Shown: positions 1 through 5,579, counted from the stretch's first letter. The stretch is 7,158 nt of DNA from an uncultured Bacteroidota bacterium (GCA_903912435.1 CAIWHI010000068.1:1-7158), one strand, 5' to 3'. Made by a program: numbers and translations. Notes: a model not told the origin generated them from the sequence alone.

Positions 1-299
1 CCTCCACCTTGTTCTTCGATAGCCATTATGATGCCTGTAATAACAGATGTTGTTTCATATAATGTTCGTTCCAATTGGCTTGCATCTGCTTTATCTTTAC
101 TAATAGCTATTAAAAGATGATCAGTTGAGCCTCTAATATCTAGTACAAATGCAATGTAATCGCCAACCTTTGGTTTACCAAGTTCTAAAATTGGATGTCC
201 TGGTATATTTGAAGAAAGTTCAACAGATTCATTAAATCCTCTAAATTCATTTTTCGCTTTAAGTAGTTTTTCAACTTTTTTTCCAGTTTGCTTCAGCAT
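1..299 (-). CDS. Class III nucleotide cyclase-like protein, 3' end cut by the window edge
   Basis: This frame is open from an ATG at 299 to the left edge (99 codons plus two bases); the C-terminal part of the protein is not visible. Residues 1-20 are Lys-rich and helical-looking. Residues 46-59 (VGDYIAFVLDIRGST) match the first core strand of class III adenylate/guanylate cyclases, where the Asp (D54) binds a catalytic metal. A helix at about 77-95 and the Gly-Gly at 98-99 fit the segment before the second metal Asp (GDG/GDA), which lies off the window. The family makes cyclic nucleotides from NTPs; the base used cannot be told from this piece. GGAG sits only one base before this ATG, too close for a normal ribosome site. 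An upstream ATG at 345 reads a plausible N-terminus in another frame, so the start is doubtful. The downstream neighbour, where an effector might be, is outside the window. Confidence 0.72.
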   Translation of the reverse strand, partial: MLKQTGKKVEKLLKAKNEFRGFNESVELSSNIPGHPILELGKPKVGDYIAFVLDIRGSTDHLLIAISKDKADASQLERTLYETTSVITGIIMAIEEQGG

Positions 300-345
300 T
301 CTCCAAAGCGGTAATAATCTTTAACCTAACTAATTCTTTATCCAT
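271..345 (-). other. Short out-of-frame N-terminal segment of the cyclase gene (possible frameshift)
   Basis: ATG at 345 opens a 24-codon reading frame, MDKELVRLKIITALENAEAN followed by WKKS, and stops at TGA 273-271. It overlaps the start of the cyclase frame. The peptide reads like a normal amphipathic protein start. Removing one A from the seven-base run at 276-282 would join it to the cyclase frame as ...WKKVEKLLKAKNEF, adding about 22 residues in place of the first eight. Options are a sequencing or assembly error in the homopolymer, a real disrupting or phase-variable mutation, ribosomal slippage, or chance. Confidence 0.45.
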
Positions 346-566
346 GGCGTATTTTATAAAAGTAAAAAAATATTTCACTCAAAATTTATGCCATAAATAT
401 ATTGTCTAGCTGGAATGTCATTTATTATATTGAAACTGACGCAATATTCCTTATTTTGGAAGTTTCTAATGTCAATTTGTCACTTTTGATACTTTAGATT
501 ATGTCAATATATCTTAGGCATTATTTCGGAAGTCTGATAATTTGGCATGTATAATAAGTTGTTTTC
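346..566. other. AT-rich spacer between the cyclase and yrdC-like genes, with short repeats
   Basis: No coding frame is supported here. GC is about 25-28% over 361-540, below the neighbouring yrdC and GT9 genes. The octamer ATGTCA(A/T)T occurs at 415-422, 469-476 and 501-508. Two similar 20-mers begin at 451 and 521 and share TTATTT(T/C)GGAAGT. I see no clear TAnnTTTG element for the cyclase and no terminator hairpin after the yrdC-like gene. Confidence 0.5.
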
Positions 567-1136
567 TTACCCCCTCAAAACCACCACATCCCCCTCATCA
601 TTCACCTTAATGAGGCGTGAAGGGTTTTTTATAGTTTCATCATCCTGCCGGTAGGTTACCTGGTAATCAACTGCTGTTTTTATTTCGGTGGAAATGGAAG
701 AATAGGTTGGGGCAGTGGATTGTCCGCTAATATTGGCGGATGTGGAGACAATAGGGCCTTTGAAACGCTTGATGAGGGCTTTGCAGAATGGGTCGGTGGT
801 GACACGTATGGCAAGACTGCCATCCTGGTTCACCACATTGTCGGGAAAGCCAAGGGCGTTTTCATAGATTACCGTGGTTGGCCTGTCGAATGCCTCGATA
901 ATTGCAATAATATCGGGTGGGGGGGCAGCTACATATTGCAGTACATCACGGGCTTCAGCCAGCAATACTATCATGCTTTTTTCCTTGGGTCTTTGTTTTA
1001 TAGCAAATATTTTTTCTACTGCAGCCTCATTGAGGGCATCACATCCCAATCCCCAAACGGTTTCGGTAGGGTAGAGGAATACCCCACCATCTTGCAATAC
1101 CTGCATACAGTTTTTGATATCTGCTTCAAAGTCCAT
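567..1136 (-). CDS. L-threonylcarbamoyladenylate synthase, short YrdC/TsaC (Sua5/YciO/YrdC) type
   Basis: The family joins threonine, bicarbonate and ATP to make threonylcarbamoyl-AMP, the donor for t6A at position 37 of ANN-decoding tRNAs; it is cytoplasmic and usually essential. The 189-residue length fits the single-domain YrdC form, without the extra Sua5 C-terminal domain. Recognisable blocks are YPTETVWGLGCDA at 22-34, KQRPKEKSM at 48-56 (substrate-binding Lys/Arg region), LAIRV at 108-112, STSANISG at 131-138 and NPSRLI at 171-176. The ATG at 1136 gives the usual N-terminus, about 20 residues before YPTET. It lies 70 bp downstream of the GT9 gene on the same strand with no visible terminator or TAnnTTTG element between them, so co-transcription is likely. 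Which paralogue it is (TsaC, or the related YciO/YwlC) rests on motif reading only. Confidence 0.9.
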   Translation of the reverse strand: MDFEADIKNCMQVLQDGGVFLYPTETVWGLGCDALNEAAVEKIFAIKQRPKEKSMIVLLAEARDVLQYVAAPPPDIIAIIEAFDRPTTVIYENALGFPDNVVNQDGSLAIRVTTDPFCKALIKRFKGPIVSTSANISGQSTAPTYSSISTEIKTAVDYQVTYRQDDETIKNPSRLIKVNDEGDVVVLRG

Positions 1137-1206
1137 TTTCTGAATTTTATTTTTTCTAGTTTATTTATATTGCAATTCAAATTGGGTGAGGCATTCTGAA
1201 CTTATC

Positions 1207-2208
1207 TCATTTCAAATAGTGCAACAACTGCTCATTGGTAATATCATAGGCGCATTTAAAATGCCCTTTGGGGCATTGTTTATGGCCATGCAGGCCACAT
1301 GGCCTACATGATAATTTTTCTGAAACTTCCACAATATGGCCATTTGGACGCAAAGGGCCAAAGCCGAAAGCAGGTACCGTAGAACAAAAGACAGCTGTAA
1401 CAGGTGCATCCATAGCTGATGCAAAATGCAGGGGGGCTGAATCATTGGCATAATTCATATCGGCTTTTTGCATGAGGGCTGCGGATTGCAGGAAATTAAG
1501 CTGCCCACAAAGGTTGGTCACATCACCATGTGTGTTACTCGATACAATTTCATCTCCTAAGGATTTATCACCCGGTGCACCTAAAATATATATAGCATAC
1601 ATAGGTGGTAGGTCATTAATGAGTTCCACCCACTTGCTTGCCGGAAATTGTTTGGTAAACCAAACTGATGATGGGGCTATGCAGATATAGGGTTTGGCCT
1701 GGTATTGATTTACCAATGTGTAATCAGCCTCCAAAGGGTAGAGCTTTGGGTAAGCTGCTGTTTTGTCTGTAAGACTTTCTATAAGTTGTTGGTTACGCCC
1801 GGTTTCATGTATGGGGTTAGGTGAATATGGCTCAGATAAAACATGTTTTACCTTATGGGTAAAGCAAAATGAAAAAGGGTTCTTATCAAACCCAGCCCTG
1901 TAGGGGGCACCTGAAAGAAAAGTGATTAATCCCGATGTGGCAAATCTATGGGCGTTAATGACATGGGTGTATCGTTCCTTCCTCACATTCAATGCCATTT
2001 TAATCAGATTCAGGTTCTTGTTTTTTTTCTTATCCCAAACCCACACCTTGTTCAAAAGTGGGTGGCCAGCCAGTAGGCCTTCATTACCCTTGCGGAGTAA
2101 AAAATCAATTTTGGCATCGGGAATTGTAGTGTGCAATTTCTCTATAAGAGCTGTAGCCAATACCACATCGCCCGTAAAAGCAGTCTGAATTATGAGTATT
2201 TTAAACAT
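1207..2208 (-). CDS. Glycosyltransferase family 9 protein (ADP-heptose:LPS heptosyltransferase-like)
   Basis: GT9 enzymes transfer heptose or related sugars to the lipid A-core or other surface glycans at the cytoplasmic face of the inner membrane. From a GTG at 2217 the protein has 336 residues; from the ATG at 2208 it has 333. I prefer the ATG because MFKILIIQ is the typical GT9 start and a possible -7 element at 2227-2234 would leave only a few bases before the GTG. In GTG numbering, visible blocks are the N-terminal Rossmann motif TGDVVLAT (15-22), a WxxK-type block APSSVWFTKQFPASKW (181-196), and NDSAPLHFASA (258-268), equivalent to the family NDSG/H donor-site block. The C-terminus has Cys304, 307, 315 and 322 (CRPC, then CPKGHFKC), a cluster I associate with WaaF-like GT9 proteins. 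The sugar and acceptor cannot be deduced. It precedes the yrdC-like gene, probably in one transcript. Confidence 0.88.
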   Translation of the reverse strand: MFKILIIQTAFTGDVVLATALIEKLHTTIPDAKIDFLLRKGNEGLLAGHPLLNKVWVWDKKKNKNLNLIKMALNVRKERYTHVINAHRFATSGLITFLSGAPYRAGFDKNPFSFCFTHKVKHVLSEPYSPNPIHETGRNQQLIESLTDKTAAYPKLYPLEADYTLVNQYQAKPYICIAPSSVWFTKQFPASKWVELINDLPPMYAIYILGAPGDKSLGDEIVSSNTHGDVTNLCGQLNFLQSAALMQKADMNYANDSAPLHFASAMDAPVTAVFCSTVPAFGFGPLRPNGHIVEVSEKLSCRPCGLHGHKQCPKGHFKCAYDITNEQLLHYLK

Positions 2209-2226
2209 TTTTGGCACTAAGTTTTA

Positions 2227-2234
2227 CAAAGCTA
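2227..2234 (-). promoter_or_regulatory. Possible -7 promoter element for the GT9/yrdC-like genes
   Basis: The minus strand reads TAGCTTTG, matching the Bacteroidota -7 consensus TAnnTTTG. It ends 18 bases before the ATG at 2208, so transcription would start near 2221 with a leader of about 13 bases. No convincing -33 TTG is seen at the right distance, so confidence is modest. Confidence 0.4.
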
Positions 2235-2330
2235 CAAATGTTTAGGAAGGTAAATTGAAAAAAGTAAAAGGCTAATAGAAGGTCTTTTCGTTCATATTGT
2301 ACGGGAAATCTCCATATAACCAATGGTTTA

Positions 2331-2344
2331 TACTAAATTTAGTA
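2331..2344. promoter_or_regulatory. 14-bp perfect palindrome in the divergent intergenic region
   Basis: TACTAAATTTAGTA is a perfect inverted repeat midway between the GT9 and DUF1573 genes. Its left ten bases, TACTAAATTT, recur at 2464-2473, where they overlap the putative -7 element of the DUF1573 genes. This could be an operator for a dimeric regulator or simply AT-rich chance. Apart from this palindrome and the two promoter elements, the 293-bp region 2218-2510 shows no gene. Confidence 0.3.
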
Positions 2345-2466
2345 AGGAAAGTAGGGGTAATTGCCGTTTAGGGTGTCTTATAGAGTGCTTGGGTTTGTTT
2401 AATTTTCATTCATTAGGTTTTTGAAGGTTTTAACAATAAAAAAATCAATTTTTGGAAATTTGGTAC

Positions 2467-2474
2467 TAAATTTG
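2467..2474 (+). promoter_or_regulatory. Putative -7 promoter element for the DUF1573 operon
   Basis: TAAATTTG matches the Bacteroidota -7 consensus TAnnTTTG and lies 36 bases before the ATG at 2511, giving an expected leader of about 30 bases. A TTG at 2452-2454 is only 12 bases upstream, shorter than the usual 19-21, so the -33 part is not convincing. Confidence 0.45.
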
Positions 2475-2510
2475 TTTCTACAAGGCTATAACTAAGTAAA
2501 ACTTTTAAAA

Positions 2511-3029
2511 ATGAAAAAAATTATTCTGTCATTAGGAATGTTGTTATTGTTTGCCGGTATGGCCATGGCACAGGGAAAGAAGCATAAAAAAAATGATGCG
2601 GCTACCGAAACGCCTCAAAGCATTTCAACATCTGCAGCGCCAGCAGCTACAAATAAACCTGCTACAACACTTAAAGCCGATGATATGGCATTTAAGGATC
2701 TCACACACGATTTTGGTACCCTATCTGAAGGACCGGATGCAGTTTGTGAATTTTCATTCAAAAATACCGGCAATGAGCCTATTATTATTGAGAAAGCCCA
2801 GCCATCATGTGGTTGCACAGTTCCTTCTTTTTCTAAGGAACCAATTCCACCGGGAGCTACTGGTACAATAAGCGTTGCTTATCATACCAAAAATCATCCT
2901 AATCCATTTACAAAAACAATTACTGTTTCTTCTAATGCAGGTACAAAAGTACTGACTATTAAAGGAAATGTAGAAAAAGCACCTACTGGTTCGGCTCCTG
3001 AAAACACATCAATGTTCAAAACCAACTAG
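2511..3029 (+). CDS. Secreted DUF1573 protein, copy 1
   Basis: The 172-residue protein starts with a signal peptide (MKK, a Leu-rich core, cleavage likely after AMA at 18-20), so it should be exported to the periplasm or beyond. A Lys/Ala/Thr-rich, low-complexity linker (21-57) leads to one DUF1573 domain at about 60-155, a predicted Ig-like beta-sandwich. Diagnostic blocks are THDFGTLSEG (65-74), FSFKNTGNEPI (81-91), PSCGCTVPSF (98-107) and the IPPG turn (112-115). The function of DUF1573 is unknown; the CGC pair (C100, C102) is the family hallmark. The protein lacks a lipobox. It is the first of three tandem paralogues, 54 bp before the second with no visible terminator between, so those two are probably co-transcribed. 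Confidence 0.88.
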   Translation: MKKIILSLGMLLLFAGMAMAQGKKHKKNDAATETPQSISTSAAPAATNKPATTLKADDMAFKDLTHDFGTLSEGPDAVCEFSFKNTGNEPIIIEKAQPSCGCTVPSFSKEPIPPGATGTISVAYHTKNHPNPFTKTITVSSNAGTKVLTIKGNVEKAPTGSAPENTSMFKTN

Positions 3030-3083
3030 TATAAAGATTTTATTTAACCAAACAACAAATAGTATAACAACAGATCAAGGCTT

Positions 3084-3596
3084 ATGAAAAAAGTAATCAT
3101 CACACTATTCTGCCTTACAATTAGCGCAGCAGTAGTAAACGCTCAAAACCAACCTACACCTCCAAATCCTGCTGCTAAAGCTGCAACTCCTCCTCCGCCA
3201 CCACCGGCTCCAAAGGAATCAGACCCTAATGCAGGTAAGTTCCAGTTCAAGGAGGAAATCCATACATTTAAGGATGTTCCGGAAGGTCCATTGGCTGAGT
3301 ATGACTTTGAATTCAAGAATACCGGTAAGAAACCAATTAATATCACTGATGCTCATGGCTCATGTGGTTGTACGGTTCCTACATGGCCTCACGAACCAAT
3401 TCTGCCAGGTGCAAAAGCTAAGATTCACGTAGCTTATACCACTCAGGGTCGTCCTGGTCCTATCGACAAGGCTGTAACTATCAATTCTGATGCAGCTCAG
3501 GCTCCTATGATGTTGTACATCAAAGGTAATGTAATTGCTAAACCAGCTGACCCAAAGCCAGCAGCTCCACCAGCTCCAGCAGCTCCAGGTAAATAA
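3084..3596 (+). CDS. Secreted DUF1573 protein, copy 2, with Pro/Ala-rich tails
   Basis: This 170-residue protein has a signal peptide (1-20, cleavage likely after VNA), then a Pro/Ala-rich linker with six consecutive prolines (about 23-49). One DUF1573 domain covers about 52-150, with HTFKDVPEGP (60-69), FEFKNTGKKPI (75-85), GSCGCTVPTW (92-101) and LPGAKAKI (107-114). The C-terminus (152-170) is again Pro/Ala-rich, suggesting extended, perhaps wall- or matrix-spanning ends. The first DFG-like block is TF rather than DFG, a small departure from the other two copies. It follows copy 1 by 54 bp and ends before a strong hairpin at 3631-3662. No enzymatic role can be assigned. Confidence 0.88.
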   Translation: MKKVIITLFCLTISAAVVNAQNQPTPPNPAAKAATPPPPPPAPKESDPNAGKFQFKEEIHTFKDVPEGPLAEYDFEFKNTGKKPINITDAHGSCGCTVPTWPHEPILPGAKAKIHVAYTTQGRPGPIDKAVTINSDAAQAPMMLYIKGNVIAKPADPKPAAPPAPAAPGK

Positions 3597-3630
3597 TCTT
3601 ATTTAAGATTTTAGAATTTATATAAGTATG

Positions 3631-3662
3631 TTAAAATAGTTGGCTTTGGCCAACTATTTTAA
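3631..3662 (+). terminator. Rho-independent-type terminator after DUF1573 copy 2
   Basis: A 14-bp perfect stem (TTAAAATAGTTGGC pairing with GCCAACTATTTTAA) with the four-base loop TTTG starts 34 bases after the stop codon. The right arm ends in TTTT but is followed by A residues, so it may be leaky or may act as an mRNA 3' stabiliser. A second small CAGG/CCTG hairpin with a T-rich loop lies just after it at 3670-3684. Confidence 0.75.
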
Positions 3663-3703
3663 AAAATGGCAGGTTTTTTGCCTGATAAAGTAAAACCAAT
3701 TTT

Positions 3704-4141
3704 ATGAAAAAGTTATTTGTAGCTTTATTATCTCTTGTATTATTATCAAACATTAGCCTACAGGCACAGAATAAGCCTGGAGCTGCAGCAGCAAAAGTAG
3801 ATGGTCCTGCATTTAAATTTGATGGTGGTGATACTCATGATTTCGGAGTAATTCCACGTGGCCCGATAGCCAATCATGAATTTGAATTTACCAATGTTGG
3901 CAACCAGCCTATTATAGTAATGGATGTAACCCCATCATGTGGCTGTACAGGTGTTGACTGGATTAAAACCCCTGTATTACCTGGTCAGAAAGGCTGGATT
4001 AAGCTAGGTCTTAAAACCATTGAGCAGCATGGTGTATTCAACAAAGAGGTTTATGTAAGGTCAAACGCAATTAACCCACATGGTGATAAGCGTTACACGC
4101 TTTACATTAAGGGTGATGCAAAGGGCGAAGACCCCAAATAA
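3704..4141 (+). CDS. Secreted DUF1573 protein, copy 3
   Basis: At 145 residues this is the shortest copy. A signal peptide (1-21, cleavage likely after LQA) is followed by a short Ala-rich spacer and one DUF1573 domain at about 35-138. Blocks are THDFGVIPRGP (44-54), FEFTNVGNQPI (60-70), PSCGCTGVDW (77-86) and LPGQKGWIKL (92-101). It has GVDW after the CGC motif where the others have VPxx, and lacks the long Pro- or Lys-rich linkers. It is separated from copy 2 by 107 bp containing a strong hairpin, yet no TAnnTTTG element is visible in the gap, so it may be expressed by read-through or from a promoter I cannot recognise. It ends 20 bp before a second strong terminator. Confidence 0.88.
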   Translation: MKKLFVALLSLVLLSNISLQAQNKPGAAAAKVDGPAFKFDGGDTHDFGVIPRGPIANHEFEFTNVGNQPIIVMDVTPSCGCTGVDWIKTPVLPGQKGWIKLGLKTIEQHGVFNKEVYVRSNAINPHGDKRYTLYIKGDAKGEDPK

Positions 4142-4161
4142 GATTTGGATTTAGAAATATT

Positions 4162-4201
4162 AAACTAATAAAGGCTGCCATAGGGTAGCCTTTATTAGTT
4201 T
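4162..4201 (+). terminator. Strong hairpin terminator after DUF1573 copy 3
   Basis: The arms 4162-4176 and 4187-4201 form a 15-bp perfect stem (core ACTAATAAAGGCT with AGCCTTTATTAGT). A G-U and two G-C pairs extend it inward to a four-base ATAG loop. The right arm is T-rich. It closes the DUF1573 cluster. Confidence 0.8.
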
Positions 4202-4233
4202 GTGGGGGGAGTGTGATATCTTACAATTTGTAA

Positions 4234-4310
4234 AACATCCCCCTAGCCCCCTTCCCAAACGCACAAAGCCAACGCCCCAAGGAGGAATTGCTTCTTCAAG
4301 TTCATTTGGC
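4234..4310. repeat. Relic of a C/G-rich intergenic repeat
   Basis: The stretch begins CATCCCCCTAGCCCCCTTC and later has GCCCCAAGGAGGAATTGCTTC, giving a C-rich left half and a degenerate G-rich right half. Similar 'CCCCCTAGCCCCC...AGGGGG' units are, from memory, common dispersed intergenic repeats in Bacteroidota genomes, where they produce spurious PPSPLPK-type peptides. Only one degraded unit is present here, so the call rests on resemblance. The rest of the 321-bp gap 4142-4462 holds the terminator before it and a promoter after it, but no gene that I support. Confidence 0.4.
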
Positions 4311-4389
4311 AATTTATCTTTAATGGGCTTTTTGATGTTGCTTTATAACATGGTGAATATCTCCAAGTCAGGATTAATCAAAAAGGAAA

Positions 4390-4419
4390 TTGATAGTGGT
4401 TTTATTATCCGTAAGTTTG
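4390..4419 (+). promoter_or_regulatory. Bacteroidota-type promoter for the Cys-rich secreted protein
   Basis: TTG at 4390-4392 and TAAGTTTG at 4412-4419 are separated by 19 bases, matching the -33 TTG / -7 TAnnTTTG arrangement of the Bacteroidota primary sigma factor. Transcription should start near 4425, giving a leader of about 38 bases. That leader begins with a small hairpin, AACCCA/TGGGTT (4427-4443). Confidence 0.65.
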
Positions 4420-4462
4420 GCGTGTTAACCCACAAAATGGGTTTTAAATATTATTCAATAAG

Positions 4463-5053
4463 ATGAAAAAACTATCTACTTTGATTTGTTTGTTCGCCAT
4501 TTTATTATCATCGGCAATCAGCTATGCCCAATGCCCGCCACAGGGGAGCGAGGAGGCAGATTCCAGGCTTGGTAGGATAAATATACTGAAGAACAGGAGT
4601 GTTACTCCATCAGGAAGGCATACGCCTTTATTTATGCAATTGAGTGATATCCTGGGCGATTATACGGGGCAGGATTCATCGAGGTTTCATAATGGTACCT
4701 ATGCCAGTACCACAGGTTATATTACCTCTTATGAGGAAAGAGGTCCTGAGTCGTGCAATTGTGATGAGGCATCTAAATCGGCGCATACGGGGGATGTGCA
4801 TATCTATATTGGTGCAACACCTGATGCGCCTAAAAAGGAATGTATGATAGTGGAAATCACCCCGGCCTATAAATTACTGCATCCTGATTATGGCGATAAA
4901 CTAATAAAAGGAAACCAGGTTAAAGTAACAGGTTTCCTTTTATATGATTTTGAGCATAAGGGCAATTCGGCAAATACCTGCACGAGCTGCAAATTGGTCT
5001 GGCGTAAAACCTGCTGGGAGCTACACCCGGTAACAGATTTTACTGAATTATAG
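4463..5053 (+). CDS. Secreted Cys-rich protein of unknown function, OB-fold-like
   Basis: I do not recognise a named family. The 196-residue protein has a clear signal peptide (1-22, cleavage likely after SYA; Q before C24 argues against a lipobox). The mature part has seven cysteines: C24, C98, C100 (CNC), C127, C173, C176 (CTSC) and C184, enough for disulfides or a metal site. The region 82-196 alternates short strands: STTGYITSY (82-90), GDVHIYIG (110-117), CMIVEITPAY (127-136), QVKVTGFLLYDFEH (152-165) and a final KTCWELHPVTDF (182-193). This order suggests a small beta-barrel such as an OB-fold; the HIYI, VEITP, GFLLYD and WELHPV blocks look like conserved landmarks, but no function follows. 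It has its own promoter at 4390-4419 and is convergent with the YtxH genes, with a single base between the stop codons. Confidence 0.8.
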   Translation: MKKLSTLICLFAILLSSAISYAQCPPQGSEEADSRLGRINILKNRSVTPSGRHTPLFMQLSDILGDYTGQDSSRFHNGTYASTTGYITSYEERGPESCNCDEASKSAHTGDVHIYIGATPDAPKKECMIVEITPAYKLLHPDYGDKLIKGNQVKVTGFLLYDFEHKGNSANTCTSCKLVWRKTCWELHPVTDFTEL

Positions 5054-5054
5054 C

Positions 5055-5306
5055 TTAAGCCATTTTCTCTATTTTCTCATTAATGCGGCTTACTTCACTT
5101 TCCAGAATGCGTTTCAACTCTTCCAAAGATTCCTTGTCGTTATGGGCATTGTCAATGTCCTCATCGCAACATGTGAATTTGCGTTTTAGTTTGGCAAGCT
5201 TTCTTCTTGTTTCTGCACCTTCTTCAGGTGCATAAAGCATGCCTATGATTGAGCCAACGGCCACACCAGCGGCCATGGTTAAAATGAATTTCTTTGCAGT
5301 TCCCAT
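5055..5306 (-). CDS. YtxH-domain protein, second of a tandem pair
   Basis: This 83-residue protein has an N-terminal membrane segment (about 7-25) with glycine repeats (AAGVAVGSIIGMLYAPEEG, 12-30) followed by RRK at 34-36, the YtxH signature. The C-terminal half is charged and helical (ESLEELKRILESEVSRI, 59-75), probably a coiled coil facing the cytoplasm. YtxH proteins are small general-stress-type membrane proteins without a known biochemical activity. It differs from its upstream paralogue by a CC pair at 46-47 and a short insertion. It starts only 10 bp after the first copy's stop codon, so the two are one operon. Confidence 0.85.
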   Translation of the reverse strand: MGTAKKFILTMAAGVAVGSIIGMLYAPEEGAETRRKLAKLKRKFTCCDEDIDNAHNDKESLEELKRILESEVSRINEKIEKMA

Positions 5307-5316
5307 ATAGTGTAGA

Positions 5317-5565
5317 TTATAATTTTATTTCCTCCAGTTTCTTATTCACCTTATTCAGTTGATTGTGCAACACATTTTTAATGTCTTCAAGCGATTCCTT
5401 ACCATCCTCAATGCTGTCATTAACAGAACCTACCAGTTTTTTGGTACGTTTGGCAATTTTCCTTCGTGTTTCAGTACCTTCTTCAGGTGCAAAAAGTATT
5501 CCTATTGCTGCACCTACCACCAGGCCAGCACCTACGGTCAAGAGCATTTTTGTAGTATTATTCAT
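5317..5565 (-). CDS. YtxH-domain protein, first of a tandem pair
   Basis: The 82-residue protein shows the YtxH pattern: a membrane segment at about 7-25 with GAGLVVGAAIGILFAPEEG at 12-30, then TETRRKIAKRTKK (31-43), and an acidic/basic helical tail (about 47-80) rich in Leu/Ile/Val heptads that could oligomerise. It aligns without gaps to its downstream neighbour over residues 7-40, so the pair arose by tandem duplication. It is the promoter-proximal gene: a possible -7 element lies at 5615-5622 and a strong hairpin at 5580-5608 in the leader. No function beyond the family's envelope/stress association is known. Confidence 0.87.
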   Translation of the reverse strand: MNNTTKMLLTVGAGLVVGAAIGILFAPEEGTETRRKIAKRTKKLVGSVNDSIEDGKESLEDIKNVLHNQLNKVNKKLEEIKL

Positions 5566-5579
5566 AAAATATCGGTTTA

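Noticed and set aside
720..1199. Long plus-strand frame opposite the yrdC-like gene
   Set aside because: It is the antisense shadow of a gene with clear YrdC motifs; its own peptide shows no domain pattern.
2551..2871. Overlapping plus-strand frame inside DUF1573 copy 1
   Set aside because: Out-of-frame shadow; the DUF1573 frame has a signal peptide and domain motifs, while this one is Gln/Leu/His-rich noise.
3161..3235. Pro-codon-rich run in DUF1573 copy 2 considered as a tandem DNA repeat
   Set aside because: The Pro codons vary (CCT, CCG, CCA) with no regular unit, so it is a low-complexity protein linker rather than a DNA repeat array.
4200..4466. Plus-strand 88-codon frame with a TTG start, ending in a 4-base overlap with the ATG at 4463
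   Set aside because: It starts inside the terminator right arm, runs through the C-rich repeat relic (giving a PPSPLPK-type peptide) and over the promoter at 4390-4419. Composition and context fit a chance frame.
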